Assembly (NCBI GenBank): GCA_036258175.1 | Contig: DATAEE010000373.1 | Span: forward strand, 1-21,007 | Length of the DNA: 21,007 nt | DNA from: DATAEE01 sp036258175 | GTDB lineage: Bacteria; Acidobacteriota; Vicinamibacteria; Vicinamibacterales; 2-12-FULL-66-21 | Reading direction: 5' to 3' | Part shown: in pieces, positions 1 through 8,256 of the stretch | How the letters are laid out: the number at the start of each line of letters is the position of its first letter | Numbering within the stretch: the first letter of the stretch is position 1 | The notes under the pieces: model-generated | Told to the model about the DNA's origin: nothing | Database searches by the model: none | What the model saw: only the letters and a program-made list of their open reading frames with translations | Translations under genes and position numbers: made by a program

Positions 1-429
1 GCCGACCATCTCTGCCTGGACGTTTCGAAACGCCGAGATTGCTCCGGTGTAAGACGGCAGCTCCACGAGCACGACGTCGCCCGGATCCGTCAACACACGC
101 GCGACGAGATCGAGCCCCTGCTGCGATCCGGTCGTGACCAGGAGCTGCTCCAGCGCAACTGAGAGCCCGCGGTCGGCGAGGATGTCCTTGAGCGCCGCAA
201 GCAACGGTTTGTAGCCGCGCGTCGGCCCGTATTGCAGGACGGAGCCGTCTTCTCCGCTGAGCAGATCAGCCGCGATCTCGCGGAACTCGGCCCAGGCGAA
301 CATCGCGGGATCCGGAAATCCAGGGGCGAACGAGATGATGTCGCGTCCGTGCACGCCGCCCATCTTCCGGATGGCTGACTCCTGCATCCGTGCGGCCGCG
401 CGGGAAAGGAATTCGTCGTAATTGATCAT
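1..429 (-). CDS. PLP-dependent aminotransferase (fold type I, LysN/MocR-like), 3' end beyond window
   Basis: The first 143 residues of a class I/II aminotransferase are present; the gene runs off the left edge without a stop. The reading begins MINYDEFLSRAA and contains the substrate-binding stretch FAPGFPDPAMF (about residues 34-44), LQYGPTRGY (about 70), the cofactor-anchoring TTGSQQGLDL segment (about 102-111) and VELPSYTGAI (about 127-136). These are typical of the 2-aminoadipate/aromatic/valine-pyruvate aminotransferase group, which exchanges amino groups using pyridoxal phosphate in the cytoplasm. The catalytic lysine lies beyond the window, so the substrate cannot be inferred. The ATG at 429-427 overlaps the stop of the upstream membrane-protein gene (ATGA), so the two are probably co-translated. 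The call to the superfamily is firm; the exact enzyme is not. Confidence 0.9.
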   Translation of the reverse strand, partial: MINYDEFLSRAAARMQESAIRKMGGVHGRDIISFAPGFPDPAMFAWAEFREIAADLLSGEDGSVLQYGPTRGYKPLLAALKDILADRGLSVALEQLLVTTGSQQGLDLVARVLTDPGDVVLVELPSYTGAISAFRNVQAEMVG

Positions 430-1412
430 GCGATACGAAGTTTGACGGCGCGGTTCGTGTAGGCGCGATACTCGGTTAGATAGGCGCCCAACGAAGTGAG
501 TCCGAGATACTGGAAGACCATTCCTCGCACGAGCCACGCGGCAAGCTGCAGTGGCAGTACGGCGAGCCCGGCAAACGGGACAAAGGAGATCAGGCCCAGC
601 CCGGCGGTTGCGAGAATCGACACGATCGTGGCCAGCATGACCAGCACCAGGACGACGCCAAACACGCCAGCGACTTCGCGGAACGCCCCGCGTAGAAACT
701 CGGTCACGCGTCGAGCCGCCTGGCGTATGCCGACGTCTTCGAGCGCGACGATTATCTGGATGAGCAAATACATCAGATTGACGAGCGTGATCCAGACGAC
801 CAGCGCCCCGGAGATGAGCGCGGCGAAGATTGTCCACCCGACCAGAATCCCTGGATGCGTGCTGGCCGGGAACCCGACGAACATCACGACCAGGTACGCT
901 GCGCCCGTAACCGTGTAGACGCCGATGAGGATCAGTCCCAGCCGCAAGTACCGGCGGAACAGACGAGTGCAGCCTGCGACGAACGTGTCGATGCTGCAGC
1001 GTCCACTCCGGCCGATGGCCTCCCAGCGCAGCGGCGGCCGCTCTATCGCGCCCGCCGAACGCTCGGACTCGATCATCACGGTCATCGTGCCGCCCTTGAT
1101 GAGGAAGAGGAGCGCGGAGCCCCCGAGCAGGACGACGCCGAAGGCCGCGACGAACGCCGCGAGCGCGGCCGGCGTGTCGAAAAGGGTGCCGGCGATCGCT
1201 GCCGCACGCTCGCGCAGATCGAGCGAGCCAAACGGATCGACCACGTCACCGGCCAGCAGCATGACGAGCAGCATGCCGCCGACGACAGGAACGGCGAGGG
1301 CGATCTTGAAGGTGGACTCGGCGATGAAGTGCACTGCGACGAGCGGCCAGTTGGCGAGCGCCAGCAGCGCGCCGCGTTTAAGCGCCGTCTTGAGGCCGAG
1401 CGTTTCCGTCAT
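426..1412 (-). CDS. multi-pass membrane protein of unknown function
   Basis: A 328-residue hydrophobic protein starting MTETLGLKTALKRG. The frame is open farther upstream, but that part is arginine- and proline-rich and lies antisense to the kinase gene, so I chose the ATG at 1412. Roughly six to seven membrane segments are visible: about 35-60, 82-108, 157-182, 190-225, 248-275 and 275-305. A charged loop at about 110-155 (SERSAGAIERPPLRWEA) separates the first and second halves. No catalytic motif is recognisable and I do not assign a family. Its stop overlaps the aminotransferase start, suggesting an operon, though the functional link is unclear. There is no obvious Shine-Dalgarno upstream; a TATACT box lies 27 nt before the ATG. 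A transporter-like or membrane-assembly role is possible but unsupported. Confidence 0.8.
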   Translation of the reverse strand: MTETLGLKTALKRGALLALANWPLVAVHFIAESTFKIALAVPVVGGMLLVMLLAGDVVDPFGSLDLRERAAAIAGTLFDTPAALAAFVAAFGVVLLGGSALLFLIKGGTMTVMIESERSAGAIERPPLRWEAIGRSGRCSIDTFVAGCTRLFRRYLRLGLILIGVYTVTGAAYLVVMFVGFPASTHPGILVGWTIFAALISGALVVWITLVNLMYLLIQIIVALEDVGIRQAARRVTEFLRGAFREVAGVFGVVLVLVMLATIVSILATAGLGLISFVPFAGLAVLPLQLAAWLVRGMVFQYLGLTSLGAYLTEYRAYTNRAVKLRIA

Positions 1413-1439
1413 GGTTGCTGCGGCGACCGCAAACAAGCC

Positions 1440-1445
1440 AGTATA
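1440..1445 (-). promoter_or_regulatory. candidate -10 box in the divergent intergenic region
   Basis: On the minus strand this reads TATACT, five of six matches to the sigma-70 -10 consensus, 27 nt before the ATG of the membrane-protein gene. No convincing -35 hexamer is found 16-18 nt upstream. The whole divergent gap to the kinase gene is only 64 bp, so the same AT-rich patch may serve both directions. This is a sequence guess only. Confidence 0.3.
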
Positions 1446-1476
1446 GCAATAGCGCCTGCCACCGACCGATTCGCAC

Positions 1477-4400
1477 ATGAGGAACATGCGGCGGCTGCTC
1501 GTGATCGGCCTCCTCGCGGCCGGCGTCGCGGGGCTCATCGCGGGAGTGCTCGAAGCCTGGCGCGCCGGCGCGACGCGCGCGGGTGCGTTTGCACGCGTCG
1601 AGCGCGAGGTGCGCCGCCGCTTCGACGCCGCGGTAACGGACCTCGAACGCGCGGCCGCGGGCCTCGCGGCGCGCCAGGATCTGCGGCGCGCTCTCGCCGG
1701 GGAGCGGGATCTCGATCGCCGTCTGCCAGGCGGCGGCGACGACACGCGCGCGTTGTTCGACATCCTCGACACGGCGGCTGATGGCCGAACCGCCGCCACG
1801 GTCTACGACAACAACGGAGCCATCCGCGCGTGGCGGGGCCGTGCGGCGGAGATCCCGGGCGAGCGCATCAACGGTCCGGCCGCCCTTTTCGTCGCGCCGG
1901 GCCCAATCGGCCTGCGCTTGGTGCGCGTCATTCCTGTCGAAGCTGATGGTCACCGCCTCGGGACGATTGCGGCCGAGCTCGTCATCTCGCCTGCGAGCGC
2001 GCTGCGCAGCCTGACCGGCGAGGAGTACGAAGTCCAAACGCCCGTCGCGCCCGCGTCGTTGCGCGCACGGTACGAGGGCGCCGGCGAAGCAGAAAGGCCG
2101 CTCAGTTTTCTTCTGCGCGCACCGTCCGGCGAACCGGTCCTCGAGGCGTCGGTCAATGGCGCCGATCTGGACGCGGGCCTCGCCCGCTCGCGTCGAGGGA
2201 TTTGGTCTCTCGTGCTGCTCATGCTCGCGGCGGCGCTCGCGGGCGCCACGGGCCCACTTCTCGACGCGCGCAGCAGATCCGGTTCGGATCCGCGGGCGGC
2301 GCTGCGGCTCACACTGGGCATTGCCGTGCTCGCGACAGCTGCATGGGCGCTCGCACGGCTCGCGTTGCCGCCCGCCGCCGCCCTGCTGCTGTCTGGAGGG
2401 CTGCTGCTCGCGCTCGCGGCGCTGATCGTGGATTTTGCAGCGCGTGCCCGTCTGGGCTGGCGATGCGATCGCCGCCTCCCTGCTCGCGCCCCGATGGCTT
2501 TCCGGACCGCCCAGGTCGCCGGTGGAACTGCGGCGGCGCTTCTGTCTCTCACTGCTGCCCACGTCGTGTACGACGCCTTCGAGGCGACGGCGCCGGCCGT
2601 CGTTCGCTTTTCGCTGTATCCCTGGGATCCTGCGCGCCTCGCACGACTGATCGGACTCGTCCTGATCGTCGGCGCAGCGCTGTGGGTGGCAACTGCCCTG
2701 CTCGGTCTGACCATCAGCCGGTGGCGCGTGTCCCGACGCGACATAGGCACTGCCTTCAGGACCCTCGTGCTTTGGCTGCTGCCTGCCGTCCTTCTTGGCG
2801 CGGGAGCGCTGGTCTTCGCCTGGCACACACCTGCGCTCGCCATCGTTGCGGGAGCCGTCGCGGCCGCCCTCGCGGCCTTCTATGCTCCGCGTTGGGGGCC
2901 GCGTTTTCGACGTGCGCCGCAGGCGGCGCGACTGCTCGCGCTGTTCGTCGCGCTGATGATCCCGGCATTGCTCGTGTATCCATCGGCGCGAGCGGCGGCC
3001 GAACGGGCGCCGCGTAGCCTGATCGAGTCCCGATATGCCCCGCAGGCGCTCGCGCATCCGCAGGACCTCCAGGCCCGGCTCGATCGCGCGCTCGCGCAAA
3101 TCGATGCGATGCCGGCGCTCGCCGATCTGGTTCCGGCGTCGTCGGCCTCGCCTCAGCCCGTTCCTGATTCCGCCCCGGCATTCCGCATCTGGAGCCAGAC
3201 CGCGCTGGCCGACGCCCGCTTAACGTCCGCCGTGGAGCTCTACGACCCGAATGGCCTGCTCGTGAGCAGGTTCGCGCTGAACTTTCCAGAGTACGCACCA
3301 GTCGCACAAACCTACAGTGCAGCGAAGGCTGGCTGCACATGGGAGATCTTTGGCGAAGCGGCGCCGTTCGGCTCCGAGGAGCGGCGGATGCTGCACGCCG
3401 AGCGCGGCGTCTGCGTCGGAGGCGCCGTGTCGGGGCGCATCGTCGTTCATGTCATGCTCGATTACCGGTCTCTGCCGTTCATCTCGTCCCCAAGCCCATA
3501 TTTCGAAGTCTTTCGAGCGTCGGCCAGCGACGATTCCTCCTCCCCCGACATCGATCTGGTCTTTTATGGGTGGGGGCTGACGCCGATCTATGCGTCCGAC
3601 GCCGCATGGCCAATCGACGAAGCGCTGTTTCGCCGGATCTACGGTTCACGTCGTCCGTTCTGGACAACGCTCGACAACGGCGAGCGGCGGTCTCACGTCT
3701 ACGTGGCCAACGATCAGGCTGGGATCTATGCGATCGGATACCCCGCATTCACCCTCTTCGATGGGTTCGTTCACCTGACCGAGCTGACGACCCTGGCAGC
3801 GCTCGCATACGTAATCGGAGTGGTGCTGACCGCGCTCTTCAACCGCGTGGCGCGTGAGCGGCCGCGTGGCGGACGAGCGCTCTTTCGCGAAATCCGGGCG
3901 AGCTTCACCCGAAAGTTGTTCCTTGCCTTCGTCGCGGCGTCGGTGGTACCCGGTCTGACGCTCGCGCTCGTCATCCGTCAGTACTTCGCGGGACAGCTCC
4001 GCGCCGACGTGGAACGTGAAGCTACCAGCACTGTTACCACGGCGCGACGCGTGATTGAAGAGTCGCTCGCGCTGCAGCGGCGCGGGTCGCAGGCACCTGT
4101 CCCGATCACTGACGACGCGATGGTGCTGATCAGCCAGGTCATCGATCAGGATGTCAACATCTTCGGCGGGTCAAGGTTGCTGGCGACCTCCGAGCGTGAT
4201 CTTTTCGCGTCGGGACTGCTCTCCACGCGAACGCCAGAGGCGGTCTATCGGGCGATCGTTCTCGAGCGGCGGCCAAGTTTTGTAAGTCAGGACGCCATCG
4301 GCGAGTTCACCTACGTGATCGCCGCTACCCCCGTTCGCGCGGGGCTTTCGGATTCCATCCTGACCGTTCCGCTCGCGCCACGACAGCAGGAGATCGAGCG

Positions 4401-5340
4401 CGAGATCACTGAGCTCGATCGCGGCGTTCACCTGGCCGTGTTGGTCTTCATCCTCCTCGGCGCGGCGATCGGGCTCTCGGTGGCCGAGCGGATCGGCGAT
4501 CCGGTCAAACGTCTGACGCGGGCGACGCGAATGATCGCACGCGGAGACTTCGACGCGCGAATTGCTGTCCGCTCTGCGGATGAGTTCAAGCGGCTCGTCG
4601 ATGCCTTCAACCGGATGGCTGCCGAATTGAAGGCGCAGCGCGAGCGGCTCGAACGGACTCACAGGCTCGAGGCGTGGGCCGAAATGGCGCGCCAGGTGGC
4701 GCATGAGATCAAGAATCCGCTCACGCCAATTCAGCTGTCAGCCGACCACTTGCGGCGTGTACATGCAGACAAGGGCTACCCGCTCTCCCCTGTCCTCGAG
4801 GAATGCGTGGAGACGATCCTCGGGCAGGTCAGGTTGCTTCGTCAGATTGCCGCTGAATTTTCCAGCTTTGCGTCGGCCCCGACGGCCCGGCCATCGGTCG
4901 TGTCCGCCGGAGATCTCGTCGAGGAAGTTGTGGGGCCATACCGAATGGGACTCGGCGGCCGGATCGCAATCGATGTCGACATGCCTTCGCAGCTGCCGCC
5001 GATCCATGTCGACCGCACGCTCCTCGCGCGAGCGCTGGCGAACATCATCGAGAACGCGCTGCATGCGATGCCGGGATCGGGTCATCTCTCGATCAGAGGT
5101 TCGGCCGAGGACTCGTGGGTCTCGCTGCAGGTTCAGGACACGGGTATCGGCATGGATCCCGAGGCGCGCGCGCGCGCGTTCGAGCCGTACTTCTCGACGA
5201 AAGCGACCGGTACCGGCCTCGGCCTGAGCATCGCGCGCCGCAACGTCGAGCTCAGCCGGGGAACGATTACCGTGGAAAGCGAGAAAGGCCGCGGGACGAC
5301 GGTCACGATCAGGCTTCCAAGGACCGCGGGCTCGGCCTAA
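1477..5340 (+). CDS. large polytopic NtrY-like sensor histidine kinase
   Basis: A 1287-residue membrane sensor kinase that would autophosphorylate on His1076. The C-terminal transmitter is complete: HAMP at about 1000-1055, H-box VAHEIKNPLTP with His1076, N-box NIIENALHAM (Asn1193), G1 box DTGIGMD (Asp1221), then FEPYFSTK and TGTGLGLSIA. The VAHEIKNPLTPIQLS form is typical of the NtrY/NtrB-like kinase group. Unlike NtrY there is no obvious PAS between HAMP and the H-box; a short coiled coil links them. The N-terminal 990 residues are unusual: a membrane segment at about 6-27, an extracytoplasmic domain to about 240, a cluster of about seven to eight segments (243-500), a second outside domain (about 505-770), two more segments, a third outside loop (about 845-975) and a last segment before HAMP. 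No response regulator lies in this window. The start is uncertain between ATG 1477 and ATG 1486. Confidence 0.93.
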   Translation: MRNMRRLLVIGLLAAGVAGLIAGVLEAWRAGATRAGAFARVEREVRRRFDAAVTDLERAAAGLAARQDLRRALAGERDLDRRLPGGGDDTRALFDILDTAADGRTAATVYDNNGAIRAWRGRAAEIPGERINGPAALFVAPGPIGLRLVRVIPVEADGHRLGTIAAELVISPASALRSLTGEEYEVQTPVAPASLRARYEGAGEAERPLSFLLRAPSGEPVLEASVNGADLDAGLARSRRGIWSLVLLMLAAALAGATGPLLDARSRSGSDPRAALRLTLGIAVLATAAWALARLALPPAAALLLSGGLLLALAALIVDFAARARLGWRCDRRLPARAPMAFRTAQVAGGTAAALLSLTAAHVVYDAFEATAPAVVRFSLYPWDPARLARLIGLVLIVGAALWVATALLGLTISRWRVSRRDIGTAFRTLVLWLLPAVLLGAGALVFAWHTPALAIVAGAVAAALAAFYAPRWGPRFRRAPQAARLLALFVALMIPALLVYPSARAAAERAPRSLIESRYAPQALAHPQDLQARLDRALAQIDAMPALADLVPASSASPQPVPDSAPAFRIWSQTALADARLTSAVELYDPNGLLVSRFALNFPEYAPVAQTYSAAKAGCTWEIFGEAAPFGSEERRMLHAERGVCVGGAVSGRIVVHVMLDYRSLPFISSPSPYFEVFRASASDDSSSPDIDLVFYGWGLTPIYASDAAWPIDEALFRRIYGSRRPFWTTLDNGERRSHVYVANDQAGIYAIGYPAFTLFDGFVHLTELTTLAALAYVIGVVLTALFNRVARERPRGGRALFREIRASFTRKLFLAFVAASVVPGLTLALVIRQYFAGQLRADVEREATSTVTTARRVIEESLALQRRGSQAPVPITDDAMVLISQVIDQDVNIFGGSRLLATSERDLFASGLLSTRTPEAVYRAIVLERRPSFVSQDAIGEFTYVIAATPVRAGLSDSILTVPLAPRQQEIEREITELDRGVHLAVLVFILLGAAIGLSVAERIGDPVKRLTRATRMIARGDFDARIAVRSADEFKRLVDAFNRMAAELKAQRERLERTHRLEAWAEMARQVAHEIKNPLTPIQLSADHLRRVHADKGYPLSPVLEECVETILGQVRLLRQIAAEFSSFASAPTARPSVVSAGDLVEEVVGPYRMGLGGRIAIDVDMPSQLPPIHVDRTLLARALANIIENALHAMPGSGHLSIRGSAEDSWVSLQVQDTGIGMDPEARARAFEPYFSTKATGTGLGLSIARRNVELSRGTITVESEKGRGTTVTIRLPRTAGSA

Positions 5341-6131
5341 CCCGGGGCGTGATCTGTCGTTGATGCTGATTCTGGTTCAGCCGGCCGGCGCCGCAGCTTC
5401 GACCAAGCTAGGCCGATGAACGCTGAGGCAAGGTATGCGTATGCCAGAACGACGAGCGCCACTCGCGGTTCGGCCGCAATCAGCGCCAGCACCGCGGCGC
5501 CGAGGAGCAGCGCCAGGTACGATCGCCGCCAGCCGACGTCGATCGCCTTCACACTGCGGAAGCGGATCGTGCTCACCATCAGCAGACCGGGGATCAGGAC
5601 GATGGCAAGCGCCGGCAACGCCGAGCGGTAGTCGCCCAGGCCCCAGGGATACAGGTAGACGGTCGATGCGGTCACGCCTGCGGCCGCGGGACTCGGCAAT
5701 CCGACGAAATATCGCTTGTCGGCCGCGGCGGTGCTCTGAATATTGAAGCGTGCGAGCCGCATGGCCGCCGCCGTCACATACAGGAATCCGGCTGCCCACC
5801 CGAGCCGCTTGAGCGGCCAGAGTCCCCACGAAAACGCGAGGATGGCCGGTGCCAGCCCGAACGAAATCACGTCAGCGAGCGAATCGAACTCGAGGCCGAA
5901 TGCAGTGGCTGAGTTCGTGAGCCGGGCGATGAAGCCGTCGAGTGTGTCGAGCACCATCGCCACGCCGATGAGCAGCGCCGCCGTCTCGAAGTCGCGCCGC
6001 ATCGCGTGGACGACGGACGCATAGCCGCAGAACAGGTTGGCGAGCGTGAACAGCGTCGGCAGCAGGTACATGCCGCGACGGAACCGCAGCTGGTCGCGCG
6101 CGCGCCGTCGGAACGGGGTCAGCACGTTCAC
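5337..6131 (-). CDS. pssA: CDP-diacylglycerol--serine O-phosphatidyltransferase
   Basis: A 264-residue membrane enzyme joining CDP-diacylglycerol and L-serine to phosphatidylserine, the first step to phosphatidylethanolamine. The CDP-alcohol phosphatidyltransferase signature is intact: Asp62, Asp65-Gly66, Ala69-Arg70, Gly79, Asp83, Asp87 (DxxDGxxAR-x8-GxxxDxxxD). The flanking hydrophobic segments (about 22-45, 50-65, 85-110 and further on) match the bacterial type-II PssA layout. The open frame extends upstream through an arginine-rich stretch antisense to psd. I chose the GTG at 6131 because it overlaps the psd stop as GTGA and gives the usual family length. The next gene of the pathway, psd, sits immediately upstream, which supports the serine-specific call over other CDP-alcohol transferases. 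Its TAG stop overlaps the TAA of the convergent kinase gene by 4 bp. Confidence 0.94.
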   Translation of the reverse strand: MNVLTPFRRRARDQLRFRRGMYLLPTLFTLANLFCGYASVVHAMRRDFETAALLIGVAMVLDTLDGFIARLTNSATAFGLEFDSLADVISFGLAPAILAFSWGLWPLKRLGWAAGFLYVTAAAMRLARFNIQSTAAADKRYFVGLPSPAAAGVTASTVYLYPWGLGDYRSALPALAIVLIPGLLMVSTIRFRSVKAIDVGWRRSYLALLLGAAVLALIAAEPRVALVVLAYAYLASAFIGLAWSKLRRRPAEPESASTTDHAPG

Positions 6132-6745
6132 AGTTCGGCGATCACCGTTTCTCCTCCTCGCACATGGTCGCCCACCTGCACGCATAGGCGTGTCTGGTCC
6201 GGAAGGAACACATCCATTCTTGATCCGAACTTCATCAGCCCGAAGCGCTGGCCGGTCTGGACCTCGTCGCCGGGCTGGAGCCGGCATACGACGCGACGCG
6301 CGAGCACCCCGACCACCTGCCTGAACACGATAGGCTGCCCATCACGCTCGACCCAGATCTCTGTCTGCTCGTTCCCGGCGGACTCCGGTTTGTACGCGGG
6401 CAGGAACTTGCCTGCACGAGATTCGACGCGCGTCACGCGGCCGCCGGCCGGTACGCGGTTGATGTGCACATCCATCGGCGAAAGAAAGATGGTCACCTGC
6501 TGCCATCGTCCGGGCGGCGCGGCTTCGCGTGCGGGTCCGGCCCACATGACGGCGCCGTCCGCTGGCGACACGATGAGATGCCGCCCGGGCGGCGGGTGGC
6601 GCTCGGGATCGCGGAAGAAGAACGCGAAAAAAGCGGCGAGCAGGAAGAAGGGCACGCCCCACCAGGGGCGACCGACGAAGCCGAGGACGGCGCCGGGCGC
6701 CAATGCCGAGAGGATGAAAGGCAGCCCGGCGCGGTCGATGGTCAC
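6128..6745 (-). CDS. psd: phosphatidylserine decarboxylase, short form
   Basis: A 205-residue enzyme that decarboxylates phosphatidylserine to phosphatidylethanolamine. Two hydrophobic segments at about 8-25 and 29-45 anchor it to the membrane, followed by FFRDPER and the substrate-loop signatures SPADGAVMW (about 60-68) and SPMDVHINRVP (about 89-99). The self-cleavage site is Gly174-Ser175 in LMKFGSRMDVF; in this family cleavage before the serine produces the pyruvoyl cofactor. The length fits the short (archaeal-type/PSD-II) subgroup rather than the about 320-residue E. coli form. The start is GTG at 6745, only 4 nt after the stop of the DUF465 gene and with no strong Shine-Dalgarno, so translation is probably coupled. 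The downstream pssA starts within its stop codon, giving an operon in which the second pathway enzyme is translated first. Confidence 0.94.
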   Translation of the reverse strand: MTIDRAGLPFILSALAPGAVLGFVGRPWWGVPFFLLAAFFAFFFRDPERHPPPGRHLIVSPADGAVMWAGPAREAAPPGRWQQVTIFLSPMDVHINRVPAGGRVTRVESRAGKFLPAYKPESAGNEQTEIWVERDGQPIVFRQVVGVLARRVVCRLQPGDEVQTGQRFGLMKFGSRMDVFLPDQTRLCVQVGDHVRGGETVIAEL

Positions 6746-6749
6746 TCAG

Positions 6750-6980
6750 CTACAGCGAGACCGCACGATGCCTGCGGAGAATATCCTCCATCCGATCCTT
6801 CAGGTGCAGCTTGCGCTTCTTAATCTGTGTTTCTTCGACCTGTTCGGAGTTTGAAAGATAAGGTTTGTTGGTGAGGGAGTGCAGCCGTGCATCGAGGTCG
6901 TGGTGCTGCGCGGCGAGCTCTCGGAATTCCTGGTTGTTGTTGAGAAGCTGGTTCCGGAGCTCGGATGAATCAGCGGGCAT
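6750..6980 (-). CDS. YdcH/DUF465 family small coiled-coil protein
   Basis: A 76-residue, highly charged protein: MPADSSELRNQLLNNNQEF..., with HHDLDARLHSL at about 26-36 and EETQIKKRKLHLKDRMEDIL near the C-terminus. This pattern, including the xxKKxKLxLKDxM block, is typical of the DUF465 (YdcH) family, which forms short helical hairpins of poorly defined function. It is the first gene of a probable operon with psd and pssA; the psd start lies 4 nt downstream. Its start is secured by a perfect Shine-Dalgarno. A role in phospholipid synthesis should not be read from position alone, since DUF465 genes occur in many contexts. Confidence 0.85.
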   Translation of the reverse strand: MPADSSELRNQLLNNNQEFRELAAQHHDLDARLHSLTNKPYLSNSEQVEETQIKKRKLHLKDRMEDILRRHRAVSL

Positions 6981-6986
6981 TCGCAG

Positions 6987-6993
6987 CCTCCTT
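6987..6993 (-). promoter_or_regulatory. Shine-Dalgarno AAGGAGG of the DUF465 gene
   Basis: On the minus strand this reads AAGGAGG, a full match to the anti-Shine-Dalgarno, 6 nt before the ATG at 6980. It is the clearest ribosome-binding site in the window and fixes the start of this small gene. The 111-bp gap from 6981 to 7091 holds nothing else recognisable; no clear -35/-10 pair or terminator was found in it. Confidence 0.75.
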
Positions 6994-7091
6994 GTGTGGG
7001 GAACCTGTACGGGTGGGTAAGATGAGAACCTGAGAGGACTGACCGTTGAGCGCGGTCATACGCAAAACCGTAGCACAACGCCCCCGCCCCT

Positions 7092-7556
7092 TCAAGGGTC
7101 GGCCGCTGGCAAGCGGTCGAGCCACAGAATCAAGGCGTCCTCCTCCGGTTGGGTGTAGTAGTTCGGGCGGGTGCCCGAGACGGTAAAGCCCAGCTTTTCG
7201 TAGAGCTTCAAGGCAGGTTCGTTCGATCGCCTCACCTCGAGCGTCGCGCGTTTCGCTCCCAACCGCGCAGCGTCTGCGAGCACCCCGCCCAGCAGCGCGC
7301 TGGCCACACCCCGCCGGCGGAGATCGCGCCGCACAGCAAGGCTGTGGATGTGCAGTTCATCGAAGACCAGCCAGCAGGAACAGAACGCTGCGACCGCCGC
7401 CTCCACGGTCCGTCCGACGTACACGCGGGTGACTTCGGTATTGCGGACGTCCCACTCGAACATCTGACGCGTCCACGGATTGGTGAACGAATCCTCCTCG
7501 ATCGCCATCACGGCGTCGAGGTCGCGATCGGGATCGAGGCGCTCAACGGTGAGCAT
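7092..7556 (-). CDS. rimI: ribosomal protein S18-alanine N-acetyltransferase (GNAT family)
   Basis: A 154-residue GNAT acetyltransferase, probably RimI, which transfers acetyl from acetyl-CoA to the N-terminus of ribosomal protein S18 and possibly other proteins. GNAT landmarks: ELHIHSLAVRRDLRRRGVASALL (about 67-89), where R80-R82/G83/A85 form the acetyl-CoA pyrophosphate loop; LEVRRSNEPALKLYEKLGF (about 106-124); and a NYYTQPEEDALIL tail (about 132-144) typical of RimI. I take the ATG at 7556, overlapping the end of tsaB by 14 nt, with a GGAGC 9 nt upstream. The open frame extends further but only as a shadow of tsaB. The tsaB-rimI pairing is common in bacteria and strongly supports the name. 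Confidence 0.92.
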   Translation of the reverse strand: MLTVERLDPDRDLDAVMAIEEDSFTNPWTRQMFEWDVRNTEVTRVYVGRTVEAAVAAFCSCWLVFDELHIHSLAVRRDLRRRGVASALLGGVLADAARLGAKRATLEVRRSNEPALKLYEKLGFTVSGTRPNYYTQPEEDALILWLDRLPAADP

Positions 7557-8235
7557 GGCGCGCCAGCTCCGCGTCGGGACGCCGGATGTAGATCGGAACG
7601 ATTGCATGCGGAGCAATCGTCCGGCCGGCCGCTGCTTCCTTGAGCGCCAGCCGTGCGATCGACGGCGCGAGCATCGGCGCCGCCGGTTCAAACAACCGGA
7701 TCCCTTGGCCCGCTTCGCGCAGGACATGTGCGTAGCGCTCAGCTCCGTCGCCGATCGCCAGTACAGGTCGCTCTGCAAAGCCTGACCGCAACGATTCGAC
7801 CGTACGCGCCGGTGCTCCCACCGACGGGCCGTCCACGGGCGTCATGGCGCTATAGAGCGCTGCGAAGATCTCGCCGCGGTGAGCGTCGATCCACGCGGCA
7901 ACGAGGGTGTCGGCCGGGACGGGCTGTGCGGCACAGGCAAGTGCGTCGAGCGCCGAGACGGCGACGACGCGCCGTCCGGTGGCGAGCGCCAGCCCCTGGA
8001 TGCATGCGATACCGACACGCAGACCGGTGAAGGATCCGGGTCCCGCAGCGACGGCAAAGACATCAATATCTGACGGGACCAGCTCGTGAGCCTTCAGGAG
8101 GTCCAGTACGTCTCCAGGGAGACGCTCGCCGTGCGTGCGCGAGGCATCTCCGACCCGTGCGTCAACGATCGCGTCATTCTCTGCGAGCGCAACGCTGCCG
8201 GCGCGTGCCGTGGTGTCGAGCGCGAGCAGCCGCAT
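7543..8235 (-). CDS. tsaB: tRNA threonylcarbamoyladenosine biosynthesis protein TsaB
   Basis: A 230-residue member of the ASKHA-fold TsaB (YeaZ) family. TsaB partners TsaD and TsaE to transfer threonylcarbamoyl to A37 of ANN-decoding tRNAs. The N-terminus MRLLALDTTARAGSVAL and the block AVAAGPGSFTGLRVG (61-75) are diagnostic. The DAHRGEIFAALY segment (about 117-128) also fits. The length is normal. Translation starts at ATG 8235 with no Shine-Dalgarno; a TAGAAT box ends 9 nt before it. The gene is divergent from mutS with only 21 bp between start codons. TsaD and TsaE are not in this window, as is usual for scattered t6A genes. Confidence 0.95.
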   Translation of the reverse strand: MRLLALDTTARAGSVALAENDAIVDARVGDASRTHGERLPGDVLDLLKAHELVPSDIDVFAVAAGPGSFTGLRVGIACIQGLALATGRRVVAVSALDALACAAQPVPADTLVAAWIDAHRGEIFAALYSAMTPVDGPSVGAPARTVESLRSGFAERPVLAIGDGAERYAHVLREAGQGIRLFEPAAPMLAPSIARLALKEAAAGRTIAPHAIVPIYIRRPDAELARHAHR

Positions 8236-8243
8236 CGGTGAGG

Positions 8244-8250
8244 TATTCTA
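8244..8250. promoter_or_regulatory. candidate shared -10 region between tsaB and mutS
   Basis: The 21-bp gap between the divergent start codons contains TATTCTA. On the plus strand TATTCT ends 7 nt before the mutS ATG. On the minus strand TAGAAT (five of six matches to TATAAT) ends 9 nt before the tsaB ATG. Any RNA polymerase sites must therefore overlap the opposite gene, and the transcripts would have little or no leader. No good -35 hexamers were found. Confidence 0.35.
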
Positions 8251-8256
8251 CCGTCG

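Noticed and set aside
855..1781. A 308-codon plus-strand frame opposite the membrane protein
   Set aside because: Extremely rich in Arg/Glu/Asp, crosses into the kinase gene, and the minus-strand frame shows clear membrane segments.
1378..3099. A 573-codon minus-strand frame opposite the kinase gene
   Set aside because: Arginine-, glutamine- and glycine-rich with no domain; the plus-strand frame carries the kinase.
5164..5178. GC dinucleotide run as a phase-variation tract in the kinase gene
   Set aside because: The 15-nt alternating GC encodes a plausible Ala-Arg repeat in the ATPase domain of a GC-rich genome; dinucleotide slippage here would only destroy the kinase, and nothing indicates switching.
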